From Rhizobium sp. Leaf371 (GTDB lineage: Bacteria; Pseudomonadota; Alphaproteobacteria; Rhizobiales; Rhizobiaceae): a stretch of 64,000 nt of DNA. Under the pieces are notes generated by a model. That model saw only the letters and a list, made by a program, of their open reading frames with translations, was not told where the DNA came from and searched no databases. The stretch covers positions 478,662-542,661 of the forward strand of contig NZ_LMQB01000012.1 in NCBI RefSeq assembly GCF_001424045.1, given 5' to 3'. Positions 44,801-54,262 of the stretch are shown here, piece by piece. Made by a program: the position numbers and the translations under genes. Position 1 is the stretch's first letter, and every line of letters starts with the position of its first letter.

Positions 44801-46321
44801 ATGGTAGAATCCGAAGCTCAGGGGCGCTTGCCTGGCATCGCTCCTGTTTCCGTCGTCGATATCGGCTCCAACTCGATCCGGCTCGTGATCTATGAGGGGC
44901 TCAACCGTTCGCCGGCCGTGCTCTTCAACGAAAAGGTCATGTGCGGTCTTGGCAAGGGCATCGATGCCACCGGCCAGATGGATGCCGAAAGCGTCGAGCG
45001 GGCGCTGAAGGCGCTGCATCGCTTCAAGGCGCTGGCGACCCAGGCGCGCGCCTCCACCGGCTTCGTGCTGGCGACGGCGGCGGCCCGCGATGCCTCCAAC
45101 GGTCCCGATTTCATCCGCCGCGCCGAGCTGATCCTCGGCCAGAAGATCCGCGTCCTCTCCGGTGAGGAAGAGGCCTATTTCTCCGCGCTCGGCATCGTCA
45201 GCGGCTATCATGATCCGGACGGCGTCGTCGGCGATCTCGGCGGCGGCTCGCTGGAGCTGGTCGATGTCGTCGGCCGCACCATCGGCACCGGCATCACCCT
45301 GCCGCTCGGCGGCATCCGCCTGTCGGAACATGCCGGGGGCTCGCTGGAGCGGGCCCGTGCCTATGTCCGCAAGACGGTGAAGAACGTCGAGGTGCTGAAA
45401 CGCGGCGCCGGGCGCAATTTCTACGCCGTCGGCGGCACATGGCGCTCCATCGCCAAGCTGCATATGGAACTCAGCGACTATCCGCTGCACATGATGCAGG
45501 GCTACGAGATGAGCTATGACGAGGCGATGAGCTTCCTGCCGGAGGTCATCGAGCCGAAGGACATCAAGATCCCGGCCTTCGCCGCGATTTCCCGCAGCCG
45601 CCGCAATCTTCTGCCCTATGGCGCGATCGCGCTGCAGGAGACGATCGCGCTGCTGAAGCCCGCCCGCATCTCGTTCTCCGCGCTCGGCGTGCGCGAAGGC
45701 TACCTGTTCTCGCTGCTGTCCGAACAGGCCCGCAATGCCGATCCGCTGCTCACCGCCGCCTCCGAACTCGCGATCCTGCGCGCCCGTTCGCCCGAACATG
45801 CCCGCGAGCTGGCACAGTGGACGGGCCGGGTGCTGCCGGCCTTCGGCGTCGAGGAGACCGAGGAAGAGGCCCGCTACCGGCAGGCCGCCTGCCTGCTCGC
45901 CGACATTTCCTGGCGCGCGCATCCCGATTATCGCGGCCTGCAGGCGCTCAATATCATCGCCCATTCCACCTTTTCCGGCATCACCCATGCCGGCCGCGCC
46001 TATATCGCGCTCGCCAACTACTACCGGCACGACGGCCTCAACGACACTGGCGCCACCAGCCCGCTGTCGGCCATCACCCCGGCGCGCATGTTGGAACTGG
46101 CGAAGATCCTCGGCGCGCTGCTGCGCGTCGCCTATCTCTTCTCCGCCTCCATGCCGGGCGTCGTCCGCAACCTCACCATCAAGCCGTCCGCCGCTGCAAA
46201 TACCGATCTCGATTTCGTGGTGCCCGCGGCCTATAGCGAATTTGCCGGCGAACGCCTGGAAGGCCGCCTGCAGCAGCTGGCCAAGCAGACCGGCAAGCGG
46301 ATCGCGTTCCGGTTCGAATAG
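44801..46321 (+). CDS. ppx: Exopolyphosphatase (Ppx/GppA family)
   Basis: The 506-residue enzyme releases phosphate from polyphosphate ends, and some members also hydrolyse pppGpp. It has the ASKHA fold signatures VVDIGSNSIRLVIYEG (phosphate 1 loop), EEEAYFSALG with catalytic Glu, and GDLGGGSLELVDV (phosphate 2), followed by a helical C-terminal region of about 200 residues containing an HD-like segment (AHPDYRGLQALNIIAHSTFSG). It lies 12 bases after ppk and ends in a strong terminator, closing the permease-hdaA-ppk-ppx cluster. Confidence 0.96.
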   Translation: MVESEAQGRLPGIAPVSVVDIGSNSIRLVIYEGLNRSPAVLFNEKVMCGLGKGIDATGQMDAESVERALKALHRFKALATQARASTGFVLATAAARDASNGPDFIRRAELILGQKIRVLSGEEEAYFSALGIVSGYHDPDGVVGDLGGGSLELVDVVGRTIGTGITLPLGGIRLSEHAGGSLERARAYVRKTVKNVEVLKRGAGRNFYAVGGTWRSIAKLHMELSDYPLHMMQGYEMSYDEAMSFLPEVIEPKDIKIPAFAAISRSRRNLLPYGAIALQETIALLKPARISFSALGVREGYLFSLLSEQARNADPLLTAASELAILRARSPEHARELAQWTGRVLPAFGVEETEEEARYRQAACLLADISWRAHPDYRGLQALNIIAHSTFSGITHAGRAYIALANYYRHDGLNDTGATSPLSAITPARMLELAKILGALLRVAYLFSASMPGVVRNLTIKPSAAANTDLDFVVPAAYSEFAGERLEGRLQQLAKQTGKRIAFRFE

Positions 46322-46335
46322 GGGATCGTCTCAGA

Positions 46336-46378
46336 CAAAAAGGGGGAGGACGGTGCAGCACCGTCCTCCCCTTGTTTT
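46336..46378. terminator. Bidirectional terminator between ppx and the phytase-like gene
   Basis: A long stem (AAGGGGGAGGACGGTGC with GCACCGTCCTCCCCTT, one bulge) is flanked by A and T runs, ACAAAAA on the left and TTGTTTT on the right, between convergent genes. Confidence 0.9.
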
Positions 46379-46395
46379 CGAGACCGATGGGGACC

Positions 46396-47763
46396 CTATT
46401 CGGCCTTGAGGAATTCGGCCACGTCGAGCAGCACGAACTCGTTGTCGTCGGCCTTGTCGAGCGCGCGACCGGCCGAGAAGGGCAGGTTGTTGTCGTTGCC
46501 GACGATGATATGGGTCTCGTCGATCCGGTCGACATTCTCGATCGTGACGAACGGCATGCCGTAGACGCCCTTGGTGCCGCCCTGCCGGTTCTTGCCGTCG
46601 GGATCGGCGATGTTCAACAGATCGATATAGCCGATCTTGCGCACGGCCTTGCCGACATTCGCCGCGCTCATCTCGATCTTGTAGACGCGCTTCACCTTGG
46701 CCGGGGTGGCAAAGCAGTCGGGCTTCGGCGCCTTGGGGTCGGCGCAGGCCTTGTCGGGCGTGCCCGCGCCATTGTCGCGCTCGATCACCAGCGCGGTCTT
46801 GTCGTCCAGCATGTTGAAATCGCCGATCGCCTCGCCGCCGGCGGCGAGCGGATAGAGCCAGCTGCGACCCGTCCAGGCCTTGCTGGCGGCGTCGAGTTCC
46901 AGGATGCGCAGGGCCGGATGGCCGTCCGCCTGCTCGACGGTCGCCTTGTCGGTCCAGATCGGGCCTTCGAGCAGGCCGTAGAGCTTCGTGCCGTCCGGCG
47001 ACAGGGCGAGGCCCTCGAAGCCGCCGGAGCGCTTGAGGTTGAAGGCGGGCATCGGCTTCGACGGATCGGCCTGCACGGTCAGGACCGGATTGTCCGGCGA
47101 CGTCACCGGCGTCGCCTCGGAGACCGTTGGCACCACGTCGGTCAGGTGTCCGTCGCGGGTGAATTTCAGCACCCAGGGGCCGAATTCCTCGCCGATGACG
47201 AATCCGTCGGCCACCGGCTGGATCGATTCGATGTCGAAATCGGCACCGGTGAGATAGCGCTTCGCGGCGCCCTCCAGGACGATCGGAAAAGGGGCCTTCC
47301 GGTCGGGATCGGACAGGAACACCGTTTCGAGCGGCGTGACCGTGCCGTCGGCCCAGTCGATGCGGATATGGTGGAGCATCAGCATGGCGTCGCTCGAATT
47401 GAGCTTGGAGCCGAAGCCGTTGTCCGACAGCGTCCAGAACGTGCCGTCGCCGACCGACTTGATGCCGGAAAAGCCCTGCATCGGCTGGCCGTCGAACGGC
47501 AGCGACAGCCCGGTCGGCCGAACGCCGTCCTTGCCGGGAACCGTTGCGAGCGCCGTGGCGCGCTTGCGATCCGCGGTGGTGAACTTGCCGGAGGTCTGCA
47601 GATGCTCCGGCGCATCGGCCGGCGCCTTGATGATGGTGTCGGCCGGCAGCACGGCCTGTCCGGCAAGCTTAGCCGGGAATGGACGGTCGTCCGCCCGGGC
47701 CGTCGTCATCTGGGCCGTGGAGGCCAGCAGGAGTGCCAGTGTCGCGGTGGCTAGGTAACGCAT
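46396..47763 (-). CDS. Secreted phytase-like esterase family protein (PF13449 type)
   Basis: The 455-residue precursor has a Sec signal peptide (MRYLATATLALLLASTAQMTTARA) cut near residue 24. The mature part shows repeated beta-propeller-like segments: GFSGIKSVGDGTFWTLSDNGFGSK, GADFDIESIQPVADGFVIGEEFGPW, GGFEGLALSPDGTKLYGLLEGP and NVDRIDETHIIVGNDNNLPFS, the hallmarks of the esterase-like activity of phytase family. It is expected in the periplasm or outside the cell and may release phosphate from organic phosphates, fitting its place beside ppk-ppx, though that link is inferred. GAGGG precedes the ATG at 47763. Confidence 0.88.
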   Translation of the reverse strand: MRYLATATLALLLASTAQMTTARADDRPFPAKLAGQAVLPADTIIKAPADAPEHLQTSGKFTTADRKRATALATVPGKDGVRPTGLSLPFDGQPMQGFSGIKSVGDGTFWTLSDNGFGSKLNSSDAMLMLHHIRIDWADGTVTPLETVFLSDPDRKAPFPIVLEGAAKRYLTGADFDIESIQPVADGFVIGEEFGPWVLKFTRDGHLTDVVPTVSEATPVTSPDNPVLTVQADPSKPMPAFNLKRSGGFEGLALSPDGTKLYGLLEGPIWTDKATVEQADGHPALRILELDAASKAWTGRSWLYPLAAGGEAIGDFNMLDDKTALVIERDNGAGTPDKACADPKAPKPDCFATPAKVKRVYKIEMSAANVGKAVRKIGYIDLLNIADPDGKNRQGGTKGVYGMPFVTIENVDRIDETHIIVGNDNNLPFSAGRALDKADDNEFVLLDVAEFLKAE

Positions 47764-47916
47764 CGTGGTGCCCTCGGTCATGAAATCAACGGGACAGCGA
47801 GTACGTGGGCCGGATGATGTTGGCGCGACGGTTTGGTGACAGATGCGTGACGCCCCGATCCGGGCAAGCGCAGGGCAAGCGTAGGGACGCACTTCGCCAT
47901 CGCGGCGATCGAGGCC

Positions 47917-48708
47917 TCACCCCCGCGACAGGGCGGCCCAGCGGCCGGGCGTCAGTCCATGCGCCGTCTTGAAGTGCCGGGTGAAATGCGCCTGATCGGC
48001 AAAGCCGGTCGCAAGCGCGATGTCGGCGAGCGGACGCCCCTTTCGGATGAGCGCGCGCGCCTGCTCCAGCCGGCGCATGATCAGGTAGCGATGCGGGCTC
48101 GTGCCGAGACAGGCGCGGAACTGGCGGGCGAGGGCGAAGCGGTCGAGCCCGGTCACGGCTTCCAGATCCGCCGAGGTGACCGGCCGGTCGTGCGCGCCGT
48201 GGAGAAAGTCGCAAGCCCGCCGCACGGCCGCCGCGTCGATCCGCACGCCCGCGGCGGTCCCCCGTCGCGCATGCCGCGACAGGCCGTCGGCGACCGCGCT
48301 GAGCAGTTCGGCGCAGTGGAGGTCGTCGAGTTCGCCATCGAGATCGCGCATCGCATCCGCAAGGCTTGCCGCAAGCGACGGGTCGGACAACACGGGCGAG
48401 GCCACGAAGGGAAGGTCCCGGCTGCCGAGCGCATCGATCAGCCGTTCCGGCGGCAGATACAGCATCCGGTAGCGCAGCCCGTCCTCCGTCGCCGCCCCGC
48501 CATCATGCACCTCGTCGGGATGCAGCACGATGATGTTGCCCGGCGCGCTGTAGCGCACCTCGCCGCGATAGCGGAACGTCTGGACGCCGTGCAGCGTCAG
48601 GCCCAGCGCATAGGTGTCGTGCCGGTGCGGCGCAAAGGCATTGCCGCGAAAGGCGGCCTCGATGCGCTCGATCCCGGTGCCCTCCGCGATCCGGATGCGG
48701 TCGGTCAC
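47917..48708 (-). CDS. AraC family transcriptional regulator
   Basis: The product has an N-terminal cupin ligand-binding domain (FAPHRHDTYALGLTLHGVQTFRYRG, YSAPGNIIVLHPDEVHDG) and a C-terminal pair of helix-turn-helix motifs (LEAVTGLDRFALARQFRACLGTSPHRYL and DIALATGFADQAHFTRHFKTAHGLTPGRW). I choose the GTG at 48708 (263 residues) because the cupin normally starts about 25 residues before HRHDTY and because it leaves about 100 bases for the divergent promoters. An ATG at 48810 would add 34 residues and overlap the start codon of the divergent DUF2000 gene; neither has a clear ribosome-binding site. The adjacent DUF2000 gene is the probable target. Confidence 0.9.
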   Translation of the reverse strand: MTDRIRIAEGTGIERIEAAFRGNAFAPHRHDTYALGLTLHGVQTFRYRGEVRYSAPGNIIVLHPDEVHDGGAATEDGLRYRMLYLPPERLIDALGSRDLPFVASPVLSDPSLAASLADAMRDLDGELDDLHCAELLSAVADGLSRHARRGTAAGVRIDAAAVRRACDFLHGAHDRPVTSADLEAVTGLDRFALARQFRACLGTSPHRYLIMRRLEQARALIRKGRPLADIALATGFADQAHFTRHFKTAHGLTPGRWAALSRG

Positions 48709-48808
48709 CGGCGATCCGCACGAACGTTCAAGATCGTCGCCCGCGCGATCGGCTAGAGACGCATCGGGCGCATCCGGCGCCCTGTAGCCGAGAATGGAGT
48801 TCGCCGTC

Positions 48809-49216
48809 ATGTTCGATACCAAATTCGTCATCGTGTTGCGCGAGGATCTCGCCGTCTGGCAGAAGCTGAACGTGACCGCGTTTCTGACAAGCGGCATCGT
48901 CGGCGCAAAGCCCGATCTGATCGGCGAAGCCTACCGCGATGCGACCGGCAACGTCTACAACGCGTTGAGCGTCCAGCCCGTCATCGTCCTGTCGGCGGGG
49001 CCGGACCTGCTGCGCACGATTCTCGCCCGCACGCTGCAACGCGAGGTCCGCACATCGCTCTATATCGAGGAGATGTTTGCGACCGGGCACGACGCCGCCA
49101 ACCGGGCGGTGTTTGCGGATTTCGCACCGGATACCGCCAATATCGTCGGTCTCGCTTTAAATGCCGACAAGAAGATCGCCGACAAGATCATCAAGGGCGC
49201 AAAGCTGCATTCGTAA
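48809..49216 (+). CDS. DUF2000 family protein
   Basis: The 135-residue cytosolic protein starts MFDTKFVIVLREDLAVWQKLNVTAFL, the hallmark of DUF2000, a family structurally related to peptidyl-tRNA hydrolase-like folds but with no known reaction. GGAG eight bases upstream supports the ATG at 48809 over an ATG five codons earlier. It lies divergently beside an AraC regulator, a recurrent pairing, so it is likely induced by that regulator's ligand. It is convergent with rnd. Confidence 0.87.
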   Translation: MFDTKFVIVLREDLAVWQKLNVTAFLTSGIVGAKPDLIGEAYRDATGNVYNALSVQPVIVLSAGPDLLRTILARTLQREVRTSLYIEEMFATGHDAANRAVFADFAPDTANIVGLALNADKKIADKIIKGAKLHS

Positions 49217-49246
49217 GGCCGGTCTGCCCGGCGCGGGCGGCTGCGA

Positions 49247-50398
49247 TCAGAGTTCCACGGTCTCGATCTTGCGGTCCACGAAGCGCAGCGCCACGGCGCC
49301 ATTGATCAGCTTCAGCGCGATCTCGCCGAACAGTTCGCGCCGCCAGCCCTTCAGCGCGCCGACATCGGCCTTCTCGCCTTCGGACGCGATGCGTTCGATG
49401 TCCTCGCTGTTGGCGATGATCTTGGCGGCGACGCCCTGTTTCTCGGCGACGAGTTTCAAAAGGACCTTGAGCAGTTCGATCGCCGCGGCGGCACCTTCGC
49501 TCGTCTGGTTCTGGCGGGGCAGGCGGGGCATGTCGGCCTTGGGCAGAGCCAGCGCCTCGTTGACCGCCTCGATGATGGCGCCGCCGGCGCTGGAGCGTTC
49601 CCAGCCCTTGGGCACCGTGCGCAGCCGCGACATGGCCTCGGCGTCCTTCGGCTGCTGCTGAGCGATCTCGTAGAGGGCGTCGTCCTTCAGCACCCGGCCG
49701 CGCGGCACGTTGCGGGACCGTGCCTCGCGTTCGCGCCAGGCGGCGATCCGCTGCAGCACGGCAAGCTCGATCGGCTTCTTCAACCGCATCTTCAGCCGCT
49801 GCCAGGCATCGTCCGGATGCATGTCGTAGGTCTCGCGCGATTCGAGCACCGCCATCTCCTCCGTCAGCCACAGCGAGCGGCCTTCGCGCTCCAGCTCGGC
49901 CTTCAGGTGGTGGTAGACGTCGCGCAGATGGGTGACGTCGGCCAGCGCATAATCGAGCTGCTTGTCCGTCAGCGGCCGGCGGCTCCAGTCGGTGAAGCGC
50001 GAGGACTTGTCGATATGCTCGCCCTTGATGCGGCTGACGAGCTGGTCGTAGGAGACGCTGTCGCCGAAGCCGCAGACCATCGCCGCGACCTGCGTGTCGA
50101 AGATCGGGTGCGGGATGAGGCCGCCGAGATGGAAGATGATTTCGATGTCCTGCCGCGCGGCATGGAAGACCTTGATGATGTCGGGATTGGCCATCAGCGC
50201 GAAGAAGGGGGCGAGGTCGAGGCCCTTGGCGAGCGGATCGACGATCACGGCGATGTCGGGGCCGGCCATCTGGATCAGGCAGAGCTGCGGCCAGAACGTC
50301 GTCTCGCGCAGAAACTCGGTGTCGATCGTCAGATAAGGTGCCGTCGCCAGCGTGTCGCAGGCTGCCTGCAGCGCCGCAGTCGTATCGATAATGTCCAT
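49247..50398 (-). CDS. rnd: Ribonuclease D
   Basis: RNase D is a 3'-5' exonuclease that trims tRNA precursors. The 383-residue protein has the DEDD exonuclease domain: TIDTEFLRE (ExoI, Asp and Glu), [12 protein letters not shown] (ExoII) and [13 protein letters not shown] (ExoIII). The HRDC domain follows ([27 protein letters not shown]) plus a C-terminal region to 383. Length and motifs are normal. Divergence is absent: the multicopper oxidase gene upstream is on the same strand, 109 bases away. Confidence 0.96.
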   Translation of the reverse strand: MDIIDTTAALQAACDTLATAPYLTIDTEFLRETTFWPQLCLIQMAGPDIAVIVDPLAKGLDLAPFFALMANPDIIKVFHAARQDIEIIFHLGGLIPHPIFDTQVAAMVCGFGDSVSYDQLVSRIKGEHIDKSSRFTDWSRRPLTDKQLDYALADVTHLRDVYHHLKAELEREGRSLWLTEEMAVLESRETYDMHPDDAWQRLKMRLKKPIELAVLQRIAAWREREARSRNVPRGRVLKDDALYEIAQQQPKDAEAMSRLRTVPKGWERSSAGGAIIEAVNEALALPKADMPRLPRQNQTSEGAAAAIELLKVLLKLVAEKQGVAAKIIANSEDIERIASEGEKADVGALKGWRRELFGEIALKLINGAVALRFVDRKIETVEL

Positions 50399-50507
50399 CG
50401 GATCTCCGGGGATATGGAGGCGGGTTTTCTTTCTCTTCTCTTTTGGTGCGGGGATGTCAACCGAGCGACATGAAAAAGCCGCGATTCCGCACCGGCCCCG
50501 ATCCGTC

Positions 50508-51926
50508 TCAGACGACCCTGAGATAGGAGGACATGCCCGTTTTCTGGTGCTCGATGATGTGGCAGTGGAGCATCCAGTCGCCGGGATTGTCGGCGACGAG
50601 CGCGAGTTCCGCCTGCTCGTCCGGCTGCAGCAGGATCGTATCCGTCGGCGGCGGCAGCACGCTGCGCTTGTTGGACGAGAGGACGTGGAACGTCAGCCCG
50701 TGCAGGTGGATCGGATGCGCATGCGGGGTGCGGTTGGCGATCTGGAACACGTAGCTCTGCCCGAGCTTCAGCTCCGCCAGCGGCGCGATCGGGTCCGGCG
50801 TGTCGCCCGGCCATGGCACCTTGTTGATCGCCCAGAACGTATAGCCGAGCGAGCCGCAGAGACTTGTCCCCGCCTTATGCTCGGCCGTGGCCGTGACATC
50901 GAGCGGGATGCGCCGGGCGCCCGCGATATCCGGCCGCGCGATCGGATTGGCGGCGAGCGCCCCGGCCTCGCGCAGGTCGCGTTTCAGCGAGGAACCGCGC
51001 GCGACCAGCGTCGCGATGGTCCAGGGATTGGAGCCGCGCAGATTGCCGAGCGTGACGATCGCGCCCTCGCCATCCGGCATCCGCACCACGATGTCGGCCC
51101 GCTGCCCCGGCCCGAGATCGAGCGTCTCCAGCACCGAGGGAAGCGTGAGCGCATTCGAATCGAGCGCGAGGACTGCGGCGGGCGCGTCGATGCCGACCGT
51201 ATAGATGCGCGTGACGTCGGTCGCCGCGATCCGCAGCCGCACCAGCCCGCCGGCCGGGGCCTCGAACTGCGGGGCGCGCTGCCAGTTGGCGGTACGCACC
51301 GTGCCATAGGTGCCGCCACGGGCCGCATCGCGCGGCTTGAACGGCGCGATGAAGCCGCCGTCGGCGCCGAGCCGCCAGTCGCGCAGGTTCAGCACGATCT
51401 CGGCATCGAAGACCGGATCGGACGGGTTTTCCACGACGATGACGCCGGTCATGCCGTGGCCCATCTGGGTCAGCGTGTTGCAATGGGGATGATACCAGAA
51501 CGTGCCGGCATCGGGCGGGGTGAAGGCATAGTCGAAGCTGTCGCCGGGATAGACGTAAGCCTGCGTCATCTCCGGCACGCCGTCCATGGCATTGGGAATG
51601 CGCAGCCCGTGCCAGTGCACGGTGGTCGGCTCGTCGAGGCTGTTCAAAAGCTTTGCCGCGAACGGCTGGCCCTGTTTCATCCGCAGGATCGGCGGTGCGC
51701 CGGATGCCGAAGGCGCGTCGCCGGATGCCGAAGGCGCGTCGCTGAGCGCCCAGGTCATGACCCGCGTCTCCGCGCCGCCTTCGACAAGCCTTGCGGCACC
51801 GAATCGGGCGTCGAGCGTCAAAGGTGCGGCGGTGCCCGGACGCGCGGCAAGGCCGGCGCCGAGCGCGAAGGAGGCCGCCGTTGCGGCACTGGCTTTGAGG
51901 AGCGTTCGGCGGGTGAGGGCGGGCAT
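50508..51926 (-). CDS. Tat-exported multicopper oxidase
   Basis: The 472-residue precursor starts with a twin-arginine signal ([24 protein letters not shown]), so it is exported folded to the periplasm. Three cupredoxin domains carry the copper ligands HWHG, WYHPHCN, HPIHLHG and HCHIIEHQ in order, giving the trinuclear centre and type 1 copper. It belongs to the laccase/CueO/CopA-like group and may oxidise Cu(I), metals or phenolics. Unlike CueO it has no Met-rich insert. An exact 21-base in-frame duplication (DAPSASG twice) lies around residues 62-75. A longer start at 51983 would bury the Tat signal and is rejected. Confidence 0.93.
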   Translation of the reverse strand: MPALTRRTLLKASAATAASFALGAGLAARPGTAAPLTLDARFGAARLVEGGAETRVMTWALSDAPSASGDAPSASGAPPILRMKQGQPFAAKLLNSLDEPTTVHWHGLRIPNAMDGVPEMTQAYVYPGDSFDYAFTPPDAGTFWYHPHCNTLTQMGHGMTGVIVVENPSDPVFDAEIVLNLRDWRLGADGGFIAPFKPRDAARGGTYGTVRTANWQRAPQFEAPAGGLVRLRIAATDVTRIYTVGIDAPAAVLALDSNALTLPSVLETLDLGPGQRADIVVRMPDGEGAIVTLGNLRGSNPWTIATLVARGSSLKRDLREAGALAANPIARPDIAGARRIPLDVTATAEHKAGTSLCGSLGYTFWAINKVPWPGDTPDPIAPLAELKLGQSYVFQIANRTPHAHPIHLHGLTFHVLSSNKRSVLPPPTDTILLQPDEQAELALVADNPGDWMLHCHIIEHQKTGMSSYLRVV

Positions 51927-52080
51927 GATTTCGTCCGGAAGCGAGGAGGACCCCTCCATAAACTTGATCGGCCCGTTCAGCAATTGCGGCGTCCATCTTT
52001 CCCGCCTGCTTTGCGAGCCGTCGGGGGGTGTCGCAGGTCCGGTCGCGGTGCAAGATCGGGCCTTCCGGGCAGGCTCCGCC

Positions 52081-52109
52081 TTGACAAATCGGACCCGTCA
52101 TGCGCTTTT
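52081..52109 (+). promoter_or_regulatory. Candidate aspS promoter
   Basis: A consensus -35 TTGACA is followed after 17 bases by GCTTTT, a weak -10, about 75 bases before the aspS start. Confidence 0.4.
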
Positions 52110-52184
52110 CCGCGCGATTTCGACGCCGCCGGGACAAGGAAACGTTCTCCCGTGTGCGGCATTTGCCAGTTCCAGGACACGCCC

Positions 52185-53975
52185 ATGCACCGTTACCGCA
52201 GTCACACTTGCGCCGCCCTTCGCCAGACCGATGTCGGCCAGAACGTCCGTCTTTCCGGCTGGGTGCATCGTGTCCGCGACCATGGCGGCGTGCTGTTCAT
52301 CGACCTGCGCGACCATTACGGCCTGACCCAGGTCGTGGTCGATCCCGACAGCCCGGCTTTCAAGGCGGCGGAAGCCGTGCGCGGCGAATGGGTCATCTGC
52401 ATCGACGGCCGGGTCAAGGCCCGCACCGCCGAGACGGTCAACAAGACCATGCCGACCGGCGAGATCGAGCTCTATGCCGAAGGCATCGAGGTGCTCTCCG
52501 CCGCCAAGGAACTGCCGCTGCCGATCTTCGGCGAGCCGGATTATCCCGAGGACGTGCGCCTCAAATACCGCTTCCTCGACCTGCGCCGCGAGACGCTTCA
52601 CCGCAACATCGTCAAGCGCACGCAGATCGTCGCCGACATGCGCAACCGCATGAACGCCGAGGGCTTCGCCGAATACACGACGCCGATTCTCACCGCGTCC
52701 TCGCCGGAAGGCGCGCGCGACTTCCTCGTGCCGTCGCGCATCCATCCCGGCACCTTCTTCGCGCTGCCGCAGGCACCGCAGCAGTACAAGCAGCTGCTGA
52801 TGGTCGCCGGCTTCGACCGCTATTTCCAGATCGCGCCCTGCTTCCGCGACGAAGACCCGCGCGCCGACCGCCTGCCGGGCGAATTCTACCAGCTCGACAT
52901 GGAAATGAGCTTCGTCGAGCAGGAAGACGTCTGGGACACGATGGCGCCGGTCATATCAGGCGTGTTCGAAAAGTTCGCCGAGGGCAAGCCGGTCACGAAG
53001 GACTGGCCGCGCATTCCCTATGACGTCGCGATCCGCAAATACGGCTCCGACAAGCCGGACCTGCGCAACCCGATCGAGATGCAGGCCGTGACCGAGCATT
53101 TCGCCGGTTCCGGCTTCAAGGTCTTCGCCAACATGATCGCCTCCAACCCCAAGGTCGAGGTCTGGGCGATCCCGGCCAAGACCGGCGGCAGCCGCGCCTT
53201 CTGCGACCGGATGAACGCCTGGGCGCAGTCCACCGGCCAGCCGGGCCTCGGCTATATTTTCTGGCGCGCCGAAGGCGAGACGGTCGAAGGCTCCGGCCCG
53301 CTGGCCAAGAACATCGGCCCCGAGCGCACCGAGGCGCTGCGCGTCCAGCTCGGTCTCGAGGCGGGCGATGCCTGCTTCTTCGTGGCCGGCGATCCCGCCA
53401 AGTTCTACAAGTTCGCCGGCGAAGCCCGCACGCGGGCCGGCGAGGAGCTGAACCTCGTCGATCGCGACCGGTTCGAGCTCTGCTGGATCGTGGACTTCCC
53501 CTTCTACGAATGGAGCGAGGAAGAGAAAAAGGTCGACTTCGCCCACAATCCCTTCTCCATGCCGCAGGGCGGGCTCGAGGCGCTGGAAACCCAGGATCCG
53601 CTGACGATCAAGGCCTATCAGTACGACGCCGTCTGCAACGGCTTCGAGATCGCGTCGGGCTCCATCCGGAACCAGTCGCCGGAGCTGATGGTCAAGGCGT
53701 TCGAGCTGGTCGGCCTGTCCAAGCAGGACGTGGAAGACCGCTTCGGCGGCATGTACCGCGCCTTCCAGTACGGCGCCCCCCCGCATGGCGGCTGCGCCTT
53801 CGGCGTCGACCGCGTGGTCATGCTGCTCGTCGGCGCCAAGAACCTGCGCGAGATCTCGCTGTTCCCGATGAACCAGCAGGCTCAGGACCTCCTGATGAAC
53901 GCCCCCAGCGAAGCCTCCCCGACGCAGCTGCGCGAACTCGCCCTCCGCGTCGTGCCGCAGCCGAAAAAGGATTGA
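52185..53975 (+). CDS. aspS: Aspartyl-tRNA synthetase (probably non-discriminating Asp/Asn type)
   Basis: The 596-residue enzyme has the N-terminal OB-fold anticodon domain ([21 protein letters not shown]), class II motif 1, motif 2 ([24 protein letters not shown]), the bacterial insertion domain, and motif 3 ([19 protein letters not shown]). In RDHGG the His at residue 33 is the residue tied to relaxed specificity in non-discriminating AspRS, so it may charge both tRNA-Asp and tRNA-Asn, with GatCAB completing Asn-tRNA; this is inference. The ATG at 52185 follows AGGA. The open frame extends far upstream but across the oxidase gene's antisense strand. A hairpin follows the stop. Confidence 0.97.
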   Translation: MHRYRSHTCAALRQTDVGQNVRLSGWVHRVRDHGGVLFIDLRDHYGLTQVVVDPDSPAFKAAEAVRGEWVICIDGRVKARTAETVNKTMPTGEIELYAEGIEVLSAAKELPLPIFGEPDYPEDVRLKYRFLDLRRETLHRNIVKRTQIVADMRNRMNAEGFAEYTTPILTASSPEGARDFLVPSRIHPGTFFALPQAPQQYKQLLMVAGFDRYFQIAPCFRDEDPRADRLPGEFYQLDMEMSFVEQEDVWDTMAPVISGVFEKFAEGKPVTKDWPRIPYDVAIRKYGSDKPDLRNPIEMQAVTEHFAGSGFKVFANMIASNPKVEVWAIPAKTGGSRAFCDRMNAWAQSTGQPGLGYIFWRAEGETVEGSGPLAKNIGPERTEALRVQLGLEAGDACFFVAGDPAKFYKFAGEARTRAGEELNLVDRDRFELCWIVDFPFYEWSEEEKKVDFAHNPFSMPQGGLEALETQDPLTIKAYQYDAVCNGFEIASGSIRNQSPELMVKAFELVGLSKQDVEDRFGGMYRAFQYGAPPHGGCAFGVDRVVMLLVGAKNLREISLFPMNQQAQDLLMNAPSEASPTQLRELALRVVPQPKKD

Positions 53976-54007
53976 GCCGCGTCAGGCGGATCGGGATCTG
54001 AGACGAT

Positions 54008-54032
54008 GAAGGGCGGCCATGTGCCGCCCTTC
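54008..54032 (+). terminator. Hairpin after aspS
   Basis: A perfect 10-bp stem (GAAGGGCGGC with GCCGCCCTTC) and a 5-base loop lie 32 bases after the aspS stop; the tail TCTCCGTTC is only moderately T-rich. A second stem, ACCCGGG/CCCGGGT, is at 54136-54156, inside the otherwise featureless 287-base gap before the SulP gene. Confidence 0.6.
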
Positions 54033-54262
54033 TCCGTTCGCTGCCGCAGCCTTCACCCTCGCCGGTTTCAAGGACGCGGGGGAGTTCGGCATTGCGTTGC
54101 GGGCCTTTGCGGGCTAAGAAACGCCATCACAACGGACCCGGGTGTGATCCCCGGGTGGCTCTTCCGGCCGCCGATCCGCCGGACAACGCACAGCATCAGC
54201 CCTGATAACCGCTTCGGACCTCGTCCCGGCTGGTGCGTTCCTGTTTGCGAAACGTACCCTCC

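Noticed and set aside
43010..46030. A 1006-codon open frame antisense to ppk and ppx
   Set aside because: Both sense genes are certain from motifs. High GC at third positions commonly leaves long antisense frames open; its translation is His/Arg/Asp/Gly-rich with no domain.
50352..52184. Long N-terminal extension of the aspS frame
   Set aside because: It runs antisense through the multicopper oxidase gene; normal AspRS begins at the ATG at 52185 with a ribosome-binding site.
54040..54262. Possible tRNA or riboswitch upstream of the SulP gene
   Set aside because: GC-rich stems exist but no cloverleaf or known aptamer pattern could be traced.
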